This document shows positions 46,228-54,197 of a stretch of DNA of 64,000 nucleotides, piece by piece. This DNA comes from Sulfurimonas sp. HSL3-7 (lineage in GTDB: Bacteria > Campylobacterota > Campylobacteria > Campylobacterales > Sulfurimonadaceae). The position numbers were made by a program, and so were the translations under genes. The notes below the pieces were generated by a model. The model saw only the letters and a list, made by a program, of their open reading frames with translations, was not told the DNA's origin and searched no databases. The stretch spans positions 1,054,001 to 1,118,000 of the forward strand of contig NZ_CP147919.1 of the NCBI RefSeq assembly GCF_039645985.1, written 5' to 3'. Each line of letters opens with the position of its first letter. Positions within the stretch are counted from its first letter, which is position 1.

Positions 46228-47334
46228 TTAGAGGGGTGCGATTGCGCCCACATAGGTGCGGACCGTATCGTAGAAACGGCGATGGTCGTCGCACATGATC
46301 GATTTACGCGTAAAATCGAGGGCAGTGCCGCCAAGACGGTTGGCGATAAACCCGCCGCCGCAAAGCTCGCTGTGGGTACATGCGGCGCACTCTTCGGGCA
46401 ATACGGCGTGCAGGTCGCGGCACTGCTTGATGATAGGATCTTCTGCTGCCGACTCAATGCTGTGCTCGAAAACATTAAAGTCGGTCCGTACGGCACCGTC
46501 TGTAAAATAGCGCAGGTAGTCGTGACGCTCATACTGCCCGTCGCTGTCAACAACGAGACTGCTGAGACGGTCGCCGCCAACGCCGTCGCCGTGGTGTGCG
46601 CTGCCGAGAAGGAGTTTGATGGCATCGCGAAAGATGCGGATACGAATGGTCGGATCGTCTGCTTCGCTCCAGAGACGGAAAAGTTCGGCATACCATGCGC
46701 CGTAGTCACGCTGCGGCGGGTTGTCATGGTTGTAGTGGATCGGCCAGAGGATGCTCACCTCTTTTTTGGGAAGGGTCTTGATCCAGTCAAGGTAGGCCTC
46801 GGGCGCGATGCCGGGGTCTGCGACACTGAGCACCCCGCCGAAGTAGGGCAGAAGGCCGTCTGCTTCGAGCAGCTGCAGGTTTTCGAAGACCTGTCTGTAG
46901 CTTCCCTCACCGCTATGGGTAATGCGTCGGACATCGTTATAGGGCTGCGGTCCGTCCAGACTGACGCCGATAGAACCGCCGGCGTCTACAACGCGGTGCA
47001 AAAGTGCCGCGTCGTAGCTGTAGAGGTTCGTCTGCAGTCCGATACTCAGACGCTTGCCGGTACGTTGGCGCAGTTCTTTTAAGGCCTTTAAAAAAGGGGT
47101 CATAGAGCTCTCGGGCCAAAGGGTCGGCTCACCGCCGTGCAGCACAAGCCGCAGGGAGGCATCTTGACGAGCCTGCAGGTACTCCTCGATCCGGGTGAGT
47201 ATCTGAAGGCCCGTCTCCAAATGCATGAATTTCGGCACACGCGTATGCGTTTTATCTTCGGAGTTGAACATATAACAGTAGCTGCAGTCAAGGTTGCAGG
47301 TCTCGGTCAGTTTGAGTATTAACGAAGCAATCAT
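46228..47334 (-). CDS. Radical SAM/SPASM enzyme, probable RiPP maturase
   Basis: A 368-residue enzyme. The radical SAM cluster ligands are Cys13, Cys17 and Cys20 (CNLDCSYC), followed by LVLHGGEPTLW and IGVSLDGPQPYND. A C-terminal SPASM domain holds auxiliary-cluster cysteines: near 303 (KQCRD), ECAACTHSELCGGG near 312-322, and CDD near 348. This layout matches peptide-modifying enzymes of the FxsB/XyeB/cyclophane or sulfatase-maturase types. A short peptide gene lies immediately upstream and no sulfatase is present, favouring a RiPP maturase. The ATG at 47334 is chosen over an upstream TTG because GGGAG lies nine bases before it. Confidence 0.85.
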   Translation of the reverse strand: MIASLILKLTETCNLDCSYCYMFNSEDKTHTRVPKFMHLETGLQILTRIEEYLQARQDASLRLVLHGGEPTLWPESSMTPFLKALKELRQRTGKRLSIGLQTNLYSYDAALLHRVVDAGGSIGVSLDGPQPYNDVRRITHSGEGSYRQVFENLQLLEADGLLPYFGGVLSVADPGIAPEAYLDWIKTLPKKEVSILWPIHYNHDNPPQRDYGAWYAELFRLWSEADDPTIRIRIFRDAIKLLLGSAHHGDGVGGDRLSSLVVDSDGQYERHDYLRYFTDGAVRTDFNVFEHSIESAAEDPIIKQCRDLHAVLPEECAACTHSELCGGGFIANRLGGTALDFTRKSIMCDDHRRFYDTVRTYVGAIAPL

Positions 47335-47382
47335 TTTTGGGAGCTCCCGCAGCCTCTGCAAGGGTGCGGAAGTGTCAATTGA

Positions 47383-47574
47383 TTAGGCGTTTGCAATCAG
47401 CTCGACTTGCACGTCCAAACCTGCGTCAATATCCAGGTCAAACGGGTTGAGGCCATCCATATTTGCCGATTTCAGTTCAGCAACGATGTTTTTCATAATC
47501 TTTTTCTGCATTGTTTCAGCGCTGAGGGAACCCTCCGGAAGACCTTCGATTTTGACTTGTACCTTTTGAGACAT
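47383..47574 (-). CDS. Candidate RiPP precursor peptide
   Basis: A 63-residue peptide encoded 48 bases upstream of the radical SAM enzyme on the same strand. The N-terminal half is lysine-rich and likely helical (EGLPEGSLSAETMQKKIMKNIVAELKSA), fitting a leader. The C-terminal half is acidic with one aromatic residue, Phe45, in GLNPFDLDIDAGLDVQ. It has no cysteine, tyrosine, tryptophan or double-glycine cleavage site. I recognise no named precursor family. Size, position and lack of homology to housekeeping proteins suggest it is the enzyme's substrate, but this is inference. Confidence 0.65.
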   Translation of the reverse strand: MSQKVQVKIEGLPEGSLSAETMQKKIMKNIVAELKSANMDGLNPFDLDIDAGLDVQVELIANA

Positions 47575-47809
47575 TAAGAACCCTTAAAATTGATTTTGCG
47601 AATCCAGATATGCGATTTCGCATACTCTAAGATTACATTTTCTTATATGCATTTCTGATTCTAATTTAACAGTGAATATAAACCGGTTTACAATATGCAT
47701 CACTAGGTTTGTCACGCTGATCACCGCTCAATCTTTCGGGCAGGATGAAGTTCTGAGCAGGCTGACCTGATCTCTTATATCGGGAGCTCTGGAGAGAGAA
47801 CACCCTGAA

Positions 47810-48211
47810 TCAGACCCTCTTTTTGAGAGAGCCTTTAAGCTGCATCATTGCCTGATGCTCGAGCAGATAGATCAGGGTCTCCTGAACATAGTAGCGGATC
47901 GCATCACGCGTTGCTCTGTCCAGACTATTCACCTTCTGCGTACGAAGGGTTTTGCCTTTGCCATAAAGCAGCCCGAAACGATCATCAATGAAACGCCCCC
48001 GAAACCAGCCGATCAATACCGCATCCTCCTTGACCCGGATGGAACAGAACCCGCCCTCTCTGGAAAAAAAAGAGGTGCTGTTTTCACGATGCTTCTCTTT
48101 GACACCGTTGCCGATAGAGATCTTAATATAGTCTCTCAGTGCCAAAAACAGTTCCGACTGCCCGCTTTGGGCGTCACGTTCAAAGGCGGTCGTCCTCTTT
48201 CCTATTGCCAT
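47810..48211 (-). CDS. DUF1801-like protein
   Basis: A 133-residue protein with ENSTSFFSREGGFCSIRVKEDAVLIGWFRG and FGLLYGKGKTLRTQKVNSLDRATRDAIRYYVQETL, resembling the DUF1801 (YdhG) alpha/beta fold. Function unknown. The ATG at 48211 overlaps the stop of the AMMECR1 fusion gene (ATGGCAATAG), so the two are coupled; the longer frame to 48253 would overlap more. Confidence 0.72.
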   Translation of the reverse strand: MAIGKRTTAFERDAQSGQSELFLALRDYIKISIGNGVKEKHRENSTSFFSREGGFCSIRVKEDAVLIGWFRGRFIDDRFGLLYGKGKTLRTQKVNSLDRATRDAIRYYVQETLIYLLEHQAMMQLKGSLKKRV

Positions 48212-49236
48212 GCGGCAGGATCGGGCGAGGCGTGGTGCATGAGCAGGCGCCACCCGCCGTCCGTCAGCTGGTAGACATTGGTGGCGATGGCGATCACGGC
48301 CGGCTCGCCGTTGATGATAATGCGTTCGCGCAGGGTGTGGATGCTGAGCTGGTCGTCTTTTACAAAGTGCACATCCTCAAGCTCAAACTGCATGGCAGGC
48401 TCTCCCGCAAACATTTCGCGCCAGCTCTGGGCAACCGCGTCGCGTCCCTGCAGGCGCTCGCCGACGGGGTGGATGCAGACGACGGCCTCATCATCGGCCC
48501 ACACCGCCAGCATCGCATCCAGGTCGCCGCGCTCCAGCGCGTTGTAGAACCCGATCTCGGCGTCCTGCGGGGTGGAAAAGCGCGCGGCTGCAGATGCGCC
48601 TTCGTCCCCGGCCGGCGTTGTATTCTCTTCTTCATGGGGTGTGTCCTCTTTTGCCAGGGGTGTATATGCATCTTCAAGGGGTGTGTCCTCGAAACGTTCG
48701 GCCTCGTAGGTGTAGATCTTGGGATGTCCGTCTAGCGCGGATGTCCTGACCCCGGCTTTGACGCCGAGTTGGGAAAAAAAGTAGTCAAAATCGGGGAACT
48801 CTTCCCATACCTGGGGGAGGAAGGTTGCGACGTGTTTTTCCTGCTGCAGGATGACCCCGTCGATTCCGGGCCGGATCTTGTTTCGCAGATCCTCCGTGTC
48901 GCTGTAAGAGAGCTCTCTCGGCAGGCCCAGGATTGATATCTCTATGCTGCAGTAGGGGTATTCCCCTTCGCTCAGCGGGTAAAAACGGGTGTCGCTGAAG
49001 GCCGCGGCTTTGGCATTATGGATAACGTCATCAAAAAGCGTGGTACGCGGCAGAAGAGAGCCTATACAGCCGCGCAGCGAATCGCCGTCTATGTTGATCG
49101 TAACGAAGGAGGCGCCCTTTTGCGCCAGCTCCGGGAACTGATGCAAAAGTATCTCTTTTGAATAGGGGAACGGTTTACCGAACTGTTCCTCGATCGAAGC
49201 GCGGGCGAGCTTGAGTAATATGTCTTGCAGTGTCAT
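48202..49236 (-). CDS. AMMECR1 domain fused to an NTF2/SnoaL-like domain
   Basis: A 344-residue fusion. Residues 1-180 form an AMMECR1 domain: GASFVTINIDGDSLRGCIGSLLP, NAKAAAFSDTRFYPLSEGEYPYCSIEISILG and IRPGIDGVILQQEKHVATFLPQVWEE. Residues 182-220 form an acidic Thr-Pro-rich linker. Residues 224-344 are an NTF2-like/SnoaL domain (YNALERGDLDAMLAVWADDEAVVCIHPVGERLQGRDAVAQSW, DGGWRLLMHHASPDP). Bacterial AMMECR1 often occurs with Memo and a radical SAM partner; neither partner is adjacent. An AAAGGAA ribosome site precedes the ATG. Confidence 0.85.
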   Translation of the reverse strand: MTLQDILLKLARASIEEQFGKPFPYSKEILLHQFPELAQKGASFVTINIDGDSLRGCIGSLLPRTTLFDDVIHNAKAAAFSDTRFYPLSEGEYPYCSIEISILGLPRELSYSDTEDLRNKIRPGIDGVILQQEKHVATFLPQVWEEFPDFDYFFSQLGVKAGVRTSALDGHPKIYTYEAERFEDTPLEDAYTPLAKEDTPHEEENTTPAGDEGASAAARFSTPQDAEIGFYNALERGDLDAMLAVWADDEAVVCIHPVGERLQGRDAVAQSWREMFAGEPAMQFELEDVHFVKDDQLSIHTLRERIIINGEPAVIAIATNVYQLTDGGWRLLMHHASPDPAAWQ

Positions 49237-49316
49237 AATCTATTCCTTTTTTCAATAAAACGGCAGAACCGCAGACGTTATCCGTTTTTTATTCGCATCA
49301 GTACTCCTTGTCCGCC

Positions 49317-49334
49317 CCGCCTCTGCTGAGGCGG
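49317..49334. terminator. GC-rich hairpin after the 49.3 kb gene
   Basis: CCGCCTC-TGCT-GAGGCGG is a perfect 7-base stem with a 4-base loop, just downstream of the unknown gene ending at 49343 on the minus strand. No T-run follows, so it is at best a weak terminator. Confidence 0.35.
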
Positions 49335-49342
49335 AGGGGGTA

Positions 49343-49840
49343 TTACAATTCAAATTCTGTAATATTCATTCTGTAGAGGTAAACACCGTCAATGAGCTTG
49401 CCGTTTATCTCTTCACGCGAGAAGTTGATGCCTAAAATCTCATCCCCGGTATTGACAACAGAGTTCAAAAGCTCAAGAATCGGAGCATTTGCCTGAGCCA
49501 GACCTATATCGCTCACGGCTAATTCGGGCAGTTGTGACTGGTTTGCGGCATATATCCTGGTTACCAACCGGTTAAATTCATCGTCATCGTCATTGACGCC
49601 GTTGACATGGCCCATCAACAACATCCATACGTCCGATTCCGGATTATAGATCCAAAAAGCCGCTTTAGGACTTGCATTGTTCTCGATCAGTAACTCTACA
49701 AATCGTTTTCCGCTCTCCATCATATTCTGAGTCAATGGTTTCAAAGGGTTCCTTGCTGTTGGTGTCGGTATGCATTTGTCCAAAAAGTGCAATTTCAAGT
49801 CCAGCTGAAGATGGGGCTGTGTTCTTTTCGAATTTTTCAT
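49343..49840 (-). CDS. Protein of unknown function
   Basis: I do not recognise this protein of about 165 residues (start uncertain: ATGs at 49840 and 49723). The body reads ASPKAAFWIYNPESDVWMLLMGHVNGV, QLPELAVSDIGLAQANAPILELLNSVVNTGDEI and GVYLYRMN, a plausible alpha/beta fold. There is no signal peptide or membrane segment in the chosen form. The frame stays open to 49927, but that part resembles AT-rich noncoding DNA. Confidence 0.5.
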   Translation of the reverse strand: MKNSKRTQPHLQLDLKLHFLDKCIPTPTARNPLKPLTQNMMESGKRFVELLIENNASPKAAFWIYNPESDVWMLLMGHVNGVNDDDDEFNRLVTRIYAANQSQLPELAVSDIGLAQANAPILELLNSVVNTGDEILGINFSREEINGKLIDGVYLYRMNITEFEL

Positions 49841-49888
49841 GTACAGGAAGGGTGGTTGCACTAAGCGTATTTTGATGCGGAGCAAATG

Positions 49889-50116
49889 ATGCAATACGAA
49901 TACGAAATAGTCGATGGAAGAGTACACATTGTTAAAAGCGGTAAAAGCAGAGCTGCCTATGTCTTTTGGCCGGAAGAGCTGATAAGGTCTGCGGAGGAGC
50001 AGAGAACCGGGAAGAGAGACCCTGTTCTCCCTGATTTTGCAGAGATATTGGCGGTTGTCTTAGAGGAGCACCCGGAACTGTTTACCTGCCACTATAATTC
50101 AGATGTGATTATGTAG
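49889..50116 (+). CDS. Small protein of unknown function
   Basis: A 75-residue protein (MQYEYEIVDGRVHIVKSGKSRAAYVFWPEELI..) with no signal, membrane segment or recognised family. A GGAG ribosome site lies six bases before the second of two adjacent ATGs. It is divergent from the preceding unknown gene. The sequence has ordinary coding character, but no neighbour indicates a role. Confidence 0.5.
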   Translation: MQYEYEIVDGRVHIVKSGKSRAAYVFWPEELIRSAEEQRTGKRDPVLPDFAEILAVVLEEHPELFTCHYNSDVIM

Positions 50117-50191
50117 CGTTTTGAAGAGTCATTTAAAGCATATGCTTTTGCTATCGCCTGAGCCGACTGTTGATGCAGACGGCAACGGTCT

Positions 50192-50557
50192 TTATTTGAC
50201 CGTTTCCAGACCTTTATCGATCCAGCCCCAATTTATTCCGCCATCCAACTCATAGACGTTTTCGTATTTATATTTCAAGCCCAGCATCTCACCAATGGTT
50301 TTTGATCTGTTTGCATGGGCGCACACCAGGATAAAAGGCTGTTCCTTATCCGCTACTATCTTCGTAAATGATTCAAAGAACTTATCAATATCATATTGCC
50401 CCGTCGCATCAAAAAAGGTGATCTTATGGCTACCTTCGATGATACCGTGCTCTTCCCACTCGTCAGCTCTTCTTACATCGATGACTGCAAAGCCTTCCTC
50501 TCTTTTTTGTTGAAACTCTTTCGTCGAAAGAGACTTGAACGGCCCAAAATTTAACAT
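50192..50557 (-). CDS. Rhodanese-like sulfurtransferase
   Basis: A 121-residue single-domain rhodanese: FAVIDVRRADEWEEHGIIEGSHKI at the N-terminus, the active-site loop VCAHANRSKTIGE with Cys79, and the terminal VYELDGGINWGW. It could carry persulfide sulfur or act on thiosulfate. The six-residue CAHANRS loop is usual for single-domain rhodaneses. A 7-base inverted repeat (50184-50204) overlaps the stop. It is probably monocistronic. Confidence 0.88.
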   Translation of the reverse strand: MLNFGPFKSLSTKEFQQKREEGFAVIDVRRADEWEEHGIIEGSHKITFFDATGQYDIDKFFESFTKIVADKEQPFILVCAHANRSKTIGEMLGLKYKYENVYELDGGINWGWIDKGLETVK

Positions 50558-50632
50558 TTATTTCCTTTCTGATTTGTGTTCATAACTGTCTGCCACATAG
50601 CGTCAGACCCCTAAATATAAAAAAGGCATTTT

Positions 50633-50971
50633 CTATTTTGTATACCTTTTTGTCAATCTGCAAAAATCGTAAAAATCGCTTAACATCAAATAGCGGATCT
50701 CTACATCTTCAAATTTTTTCTTTAAGATCGGGTGGCCTTGCAAATAGAGTTTTACATCGTTCTGAAACTCCTTCGGATACTCAAGTTTTTCTGCCTGTAA
50801 AGATGAAAAACAGTCTAAAAAATCAAAGAAAAGTTTTGTCACCATCTCCTCTTTTTCCTGCGACCTGTTTGAGAAAAAATCTGTTGTCTCTTCAAATGTC
50901 TCGCATATATTTACCAAACACGCATTCAAAATATACTCCCTGCTACAGACAATTTGAGAAAACATATACAT
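50633..50971 (-). CDS. Protein of unknown function
   Basis: A 112-residue protein with no recognised family: four cysteines spread through it, a helical C-terminus (FQNDVKLYLQGHPILKKKFEDVEIRYLMLSDFYDFCRLTKR) and no signal peptide. The gene is AT-rich compared with its neighbours and flanked by AT-rich gaps, which suggests a transferred or fast-evolving gene. Ribosome site weak. It may be a spurious frame. Confidence 0.42.
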   Translation of the reverse strand: MYMFSQIVCSREYILNACLVNICETFEETTDFFSNRSQEKEEMVTKLFFDFLDCFSSLQAEKLEYPKEFQNDVKLYLQGHPILKKKFEDVEIRYLMLSDFYDFCRLTKRYTK

Positions 50972-51344
50972 AAATCATACCTAGCCTTGATGTTGTATCT
51001 GAGTAGAGCAAGATATTATTCCCAAGTATAATGATGCAAAAAAATGTTATTTAATGGCAGATTGTCGTATTCTGGTTGGTTTTCTGGTTTTAGTCGTGCG
51101 CTTTTTGAATTGAGTATGTGTACTAACTCCTGAAAATGGACCTATCTGAACGAAAATGTGAGAGTTAGTCGGTTTTCAGACCTTAGTCAATGTTGTGTTC
51201 CGATTGAACCGACAAAAAATGCGTGAGTGATTTTCAATTTTCTATTCGCTTTAAACGGGAAAATAGACACTAAAAACGCCAAGAAGAACACAACTTGCAT
51301 ACCCAAAACCAGACTTTCAGAGTCAAAACAGACAAGGAAAATTT
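50972..51344. other. Gene-free region with two nested inverted repeats
   Basis: This 373-base stretch has no convincing coding frame. It contains ACTAACTC/GAGTTAGT (51122-51129 and 51162-51169) and GTCGGTT/AACCGAC (51168-51174 and 51207-51213), each with a 32-base loop and touching one another. The downstream part should hold the promoter of the ferredoxin gene. Confidence 0.55.
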
Positions 51345-51719
51345 ATGGGAATCCCACAACCAGCTTTTTATATGTTGAAATGCCAACAATCTACGCCACC
51401 GGGCATGCCGAAACCTTCATGCGTTACACCGCAGACTCAGGACCTTTACCAGCACCTGGGCCAGACACTGATGCAAAAAGGGATTATCGGTACGGTCCAG
51501 CCGATCCAGACAGGGTGTCTTAACCGCTGTAATGCCGGTCCGGTGATGCTGGTCGAACCCGGTCATTTTATGTATGCAGGTCTGACCAAAGAGAAGATCG
51601 ACAGGATCATCGACGAGCACATCATCGGCGGCAACGTCGTTTCGGAATACCTGATCCACGACGAGTTATGGGACGAAGCGATCTCGCCTTCAGCCATGAT
51701 GGCGCAGATGGGGCGCTAG
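51345..51719 (+). CDS. Thioredoxin-like 2Fe-2S ferredoxin
   Basis: A 124-residue protein of the thioredoxin-like [2Fe-2S] ferredoxin family. The four likely ligands are Cys13, Cys26, Cys58 and Cys62 (MLKCQQSTPPGMPKPSC and GCLNRCNAGPVMLVEPGHFMYAGL). Known relatives include the ferredoxin near nitrogen-fixation genes and NuoE-like domains. It is an electron carrier with unknown partner. An AAGGAA ribosome site precedes the ATG. Confidence 0.88.
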   Translation: MGIPQPAFYMLKCQQSTPPGMPKPSCVTPQTQDLYQHLGQTLMQKGIIGTVQPIQTGCLNRCNAGPVMLVEPGHFMYAGLTKEKIDRIIDEHIIGGNVVSEYLIHDELWDEAISPSAMMAQMGR

Positions 51720-51730
51720 AGCGTTTTACG

Positions 51731-52147
51731 CTAATTTATCAGTTGAATAAGCAAAATAGCCGTCAAGATCCAAATACCGATGACGACGACGGCTGCCGCT
51801 TTGGAACGGGGCAGTGATGTTAACGTTGACTCTTTTGCTTTTTCTTTGCACTCTTTCCAAACGGCTTCAGGTATCAGCCAAATAGCAAGAGCGATACCCA
51901 GCGGCACTAATAAAAAGTCATCCAGATACCCGATGACGGGAATAAAGTCGGGGATCAGGTCGATGGGGCTTAGCGCATAGGCCACGACAATGACAGCGAC
52001 TACCTTGGCCACGATAGGCACATCTTTATGGTGATATGCCAGGTAAAGTGCATACACATTGTGTTTAAGCGCAACTGCCCATTGCTTTATTTTGGTCATC
52101 ATTACGGTTTTCTGCCTGACATAATCACGGTTCCAAGCCTTTTTCAT
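51731..52147 (-). CDS. YkvA-like DUF1232 membrane protein
   Basis: A 138-residue protein with the DUF1232 signature ALSPIDLIPDFIPVIGYLDDFLLVPLGIALAIWLIP inside a hydrophobic pair of helices, and a third hydrophobic helix at the C-terminus (AAVVVIGIWILTAILLIQLI). Function unknown. The start could also be the ATG pair at 52102/52099. It is convergent with the ferredoxin gene. Confidence 0.85.
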   Translation of the reverse strand: MKKAWNRDYVRQKTVMMTKIKQWAVALKHNVYALYLAYHHKDVPIVAKVVAVIVVAYALSPIDLIPDFIPVIGYLDDFLLVPLGIALAIWLIPEAVWKECKEKAKESTLTSLPRSKAAAVVVIGIWILTAILLIQLIN

Positions 52148-52315
52148 AGTGACTTTTTATGGAAGATCCATTACTGAAACACTCAAAGCATCGTTCTCCC
52201 TATTGTACAACACGCTCGTAAAAGCCGCCTAAAAAAAGTTCTTAAGCAGCATAAGATTGCAATCATCTTTTGAAGCCTGTTATAATCAGACAATACAAAC
52301 AAAAGGACGCACCCC

Positions 52316-53092
52316 GTGTATGACGTCATCAAAACCATCGCCAGATCCGCAGCTCCTCTTTTCCTGGAGGGGTACAACCACGCCAAGACCATCACCTACA
52401 AAAGCGCCGTCGACCTCGTCACCGAGTACGACGTCAAGGTCGAACTGCTGCTCAAAGAGAAGCTCTCCGCCGCCTTCCCGGAACACACCCTCGTGGGGGA
52501 GGAGACAAACGAGGGGATCACGCACCCCGACAAGGCGATCTACATCGACCCCATCGACGGCACGACCAATTTTGTCCACGGCATCCCCTTCTGCGCCGTC
52601 TCCATCGGCATCTGGGAAGGGGGCGAAGCGGTCGCGGGGGTGGTTTACAACCCGGTACTGGACGAACTCTTCTACGCGGAGAAGGGCAGAGGGGCGACCT
52701 GCAACGGCAAAGTATTGCGCGTGAGCGAGGCGCAGACGCTCGAGAAGTCGCTTGTCGCGACGGGCTTTCCCTATACCAAGATAGAGCAGGGGGAGGACTT
52801 TCGCTGGGTGATGAAGAGCATGGAAACGCTGCTTCCCTACACCCGCGACATTCGCCGTCTGGGCTCGGCGGCTATGGACCTCTGTTATGTGGCGCGCGGG
52901 ACCTTCGAGGGGTTCTATGAGGTGAACCTCAAGCCGTGGGACGTCGCGGCGGGTATTCTGCTGGTGACGGAGGCCGGGGGAGAGGTCAGCCGCCGGGACG
53001 GCGGGGCCTACACTTTTGACGAGCGCGTTGTGGTGGCGTCCAACGGCCGCATCCACGGCAGCCTTGTCGAGAAATTATCCGACCTGCTTTAA
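52316..53092 (+). CDS. suhB: Inositol monophosphatase family protein
   Basis: A 258-residue Mg2+-dependent phosphatase. Metal ligands are in VGEETNEG (Glu62, Glu63) and IDPIDGTTNFVHGIP (Asp78, Asp81), and the third Asp in KPWDVAAGILLVTEAGG. It acts on inositol phosphates or related sugars; SuhB relatives also affect rRNA synthesis. The symbol reflects family resemblance only. The start is GTG after an AAAAGGACG ribosome region. Confidence 0.88.
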   Translation: MYDVIKTIARSAAPLFLEGYNHAKTITYKSAVDLVTEYDVKVELLLKEKLSAAFPEHTLVGEETNEGITHPDKAIYIDPIDGTTNFVHGIPFCAVSIGIWEGGEAVAGVVYNPVLDELFYAEKGRGATCNGKVLRVSEAQTLEKSLVATGFPYTKIEQGEDFRWVMKSMETLLPYTRDIRRLGSAAMDLCYVARGTFEGFYEVNLKPWDVAAGILLVTEAGGEVSRRDGGAYTFDERVVVASNGRIHGSLVEKLSDLL

Positions 53093-53202
53093 GGGGAGAT
53101 GGCAAAACCGGACTGCCTCCGTTTTCTTATCTGTCTGTCATCGTCGCTGTGCGACAATACGGCAAATCAAACGAGGTGGTGCATCGTGTCAGGTCGGCGT
53201 CT

Positions 53203-53793
53203 ATGAATTTTCTCGCGCATGTCATGCTCTCGAGCCACGACAATGAAGAGATGGTCGGCAACCTGCTGGGTGATTTTGTGCGCAAAGGCGGGGAAGGGGC
53301 GTTCAGCGAGCGGATGCAGCGGGGCATCGAACTGCACCGCAGGATCGACGGTTTTACGGACCGTCATAGCGTCTTCAGGCGTAGCCGGAGACGTATACGT
53401 CCGGAACTTCGGCGCTTCGGGGGGATCGCGGTCGATCTCTTCTACGACCACTTCCTGGCACGCGAGTTCTCAAGCTACCACGACATCCCGCTGGAGCAGT
53501 TCGCCGAGCGCCTCTACCGCCTGCTTGAACAGTACGAGCCGCAGCTGCCTGCACGACTGCAGCAGATTATGCCGTCGATGATAGCGCGCAACTGGCTCGT
53601 CTCCTACCGCGAGGTTGATGCCATCGAGCGGGCGCTTTCGCGCATCTCTCTGCGTCTCAGCCGCCCCAACGCGCTGGGCGAGACGGCAGAAGATCTCCGT
53701 CTCTGCTACGACGACTTCGCTTCGGACTTCGAGGAATTCTTCCCGGAACTGCTGGCATTCACCAGGGAACAGCAGATCCTGCTGTTGCGGTGA
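53203..53793 (+). CDS. acpH: Acyl carrier protein phosphodiesterase-like
   Basis: A 196-residue helical HD-related protein of the AcpH family, which removes the phosphopantetheine arm from ACP. Signatures are MNFLAHVMLSSHDNEEMVGNLLGDFVRKG, GIELHRRIDGFTDRHSVF and VDLFYDHFLAREFSSY with the expected His/Asp residues. The frame is open from 53149, but the protein family begins at the Met at 53203. Confidence 0.87.
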   Translation: MNFLAHVMLSSHDNEEMVGNLLGDFVRKGGEGAFSERMQRGIELHRRIDGFTDRHSVFRRSRRRIRPELRRFGGIAVDLFYDHFLAREFSSYHDIPLEQFAERLYRLLEQYEPQLPARLQQIMPSMIARNWLVSYREVDAIERALSRISLRLSRPNALGETAEDLRLCYDDFASDFEEFFPELLAFTREQQILLLR

Positions 53794-53882
53794 AAACGGA
53801 CGATGCCATAAGATTTTTTTTCTGAATATTGATTAGTATGTGAAAGTAGCGTCAAAAAGAGATGTCAGAGGGGGCCGGAGAG

Positions 53883-53913
53883 AAAAACTGCCTATAACGA
53901 AAAAGCAGTTTTT
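53883..53913 (+). terminator. Rho-independent terminator candidate
   Basis: AAAAACTGC and GCAGTTTTT form a 9-base stem around a 13-base loop, followed by TCTTCTT on the plus strand. It lies 90 bases beyond acpH and would also work on the minus strand, where the stem is preceded and followed by A/T runs. Confidence 0.6.
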
Positions 53914-53982
53914 TCTTCTTTAGTATTGTAAAAAATTATTTTGTGAAGTTTGAATCGAAGAGTTGATTCTAAAGTGTCGTGA

Positions 53983-53996
53983 CGGCCCGAAGGCCG
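53983..53996 (-). terminator. UUCG-type hairpin
   Basis: On the minus strand CGGCC-TTCG-GGCCG is a stable tetraloop hairpin 16 bases past the stop of the 61-residue gene. It has no T-run, so it may stabilise the 3' end instead of terminating transcription. Confidence 0.35.
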
Positions 53997-54011
53997 GGTG
54001 TTTGTGCCGGA

Positions 54012-54197
54012 TCAATCCCGAAGATTTAGCCATGATGCCGGATTGTCAAAATCGAGTCCGCTAAGTTGCCACTCGTTTCTCTCGCCTCGACGAGAATGCA
54101 GTTTGCCATCGATCAACATATATTGCAGCTCGGTAACACTGCTGGTCAGTTTTTTACCTTCTTGTAACGCATTTAAAACAGCTTCTCGGGTTTCCAT
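54012..54197 (-). CDS. Small protein of unknown function
   Basis: A 61-residue protein (METREAVLNALQEGKKLTSSVTELQYML..) with no recognised family. A clear AAAGGAA ribosome site eight bases before the ATG makes it a likely real gene. It has no signal or membrane helix. It lies downstream of cspA on the same strand with a 97-base gap. Confidence 0.6.
   Translation of the reverse strand: METREAVLNALQEGKKLTSSVTELQYMLIDGKLHSRRGERNEWQLSGLDFDNPASWLNLRD

Noticed and set aside
46228-47334. Anaerobic sulfatase maturase as identity of the radical SAM enzyme
   Set aside because: No sulfatase gene is present in the window, and a short peptide gene is immediately upstream; still possible if a sulfatase is encoded elsewhere.
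48202-49236. AmmeMemoRadiSam system formed with the nearby radical SAM gene
   Set aside because: The radical SAM gene is a SPASM-type enzyme and no Memo homologue is present; the genes are also separated by the DUF1801 gene and a gap.
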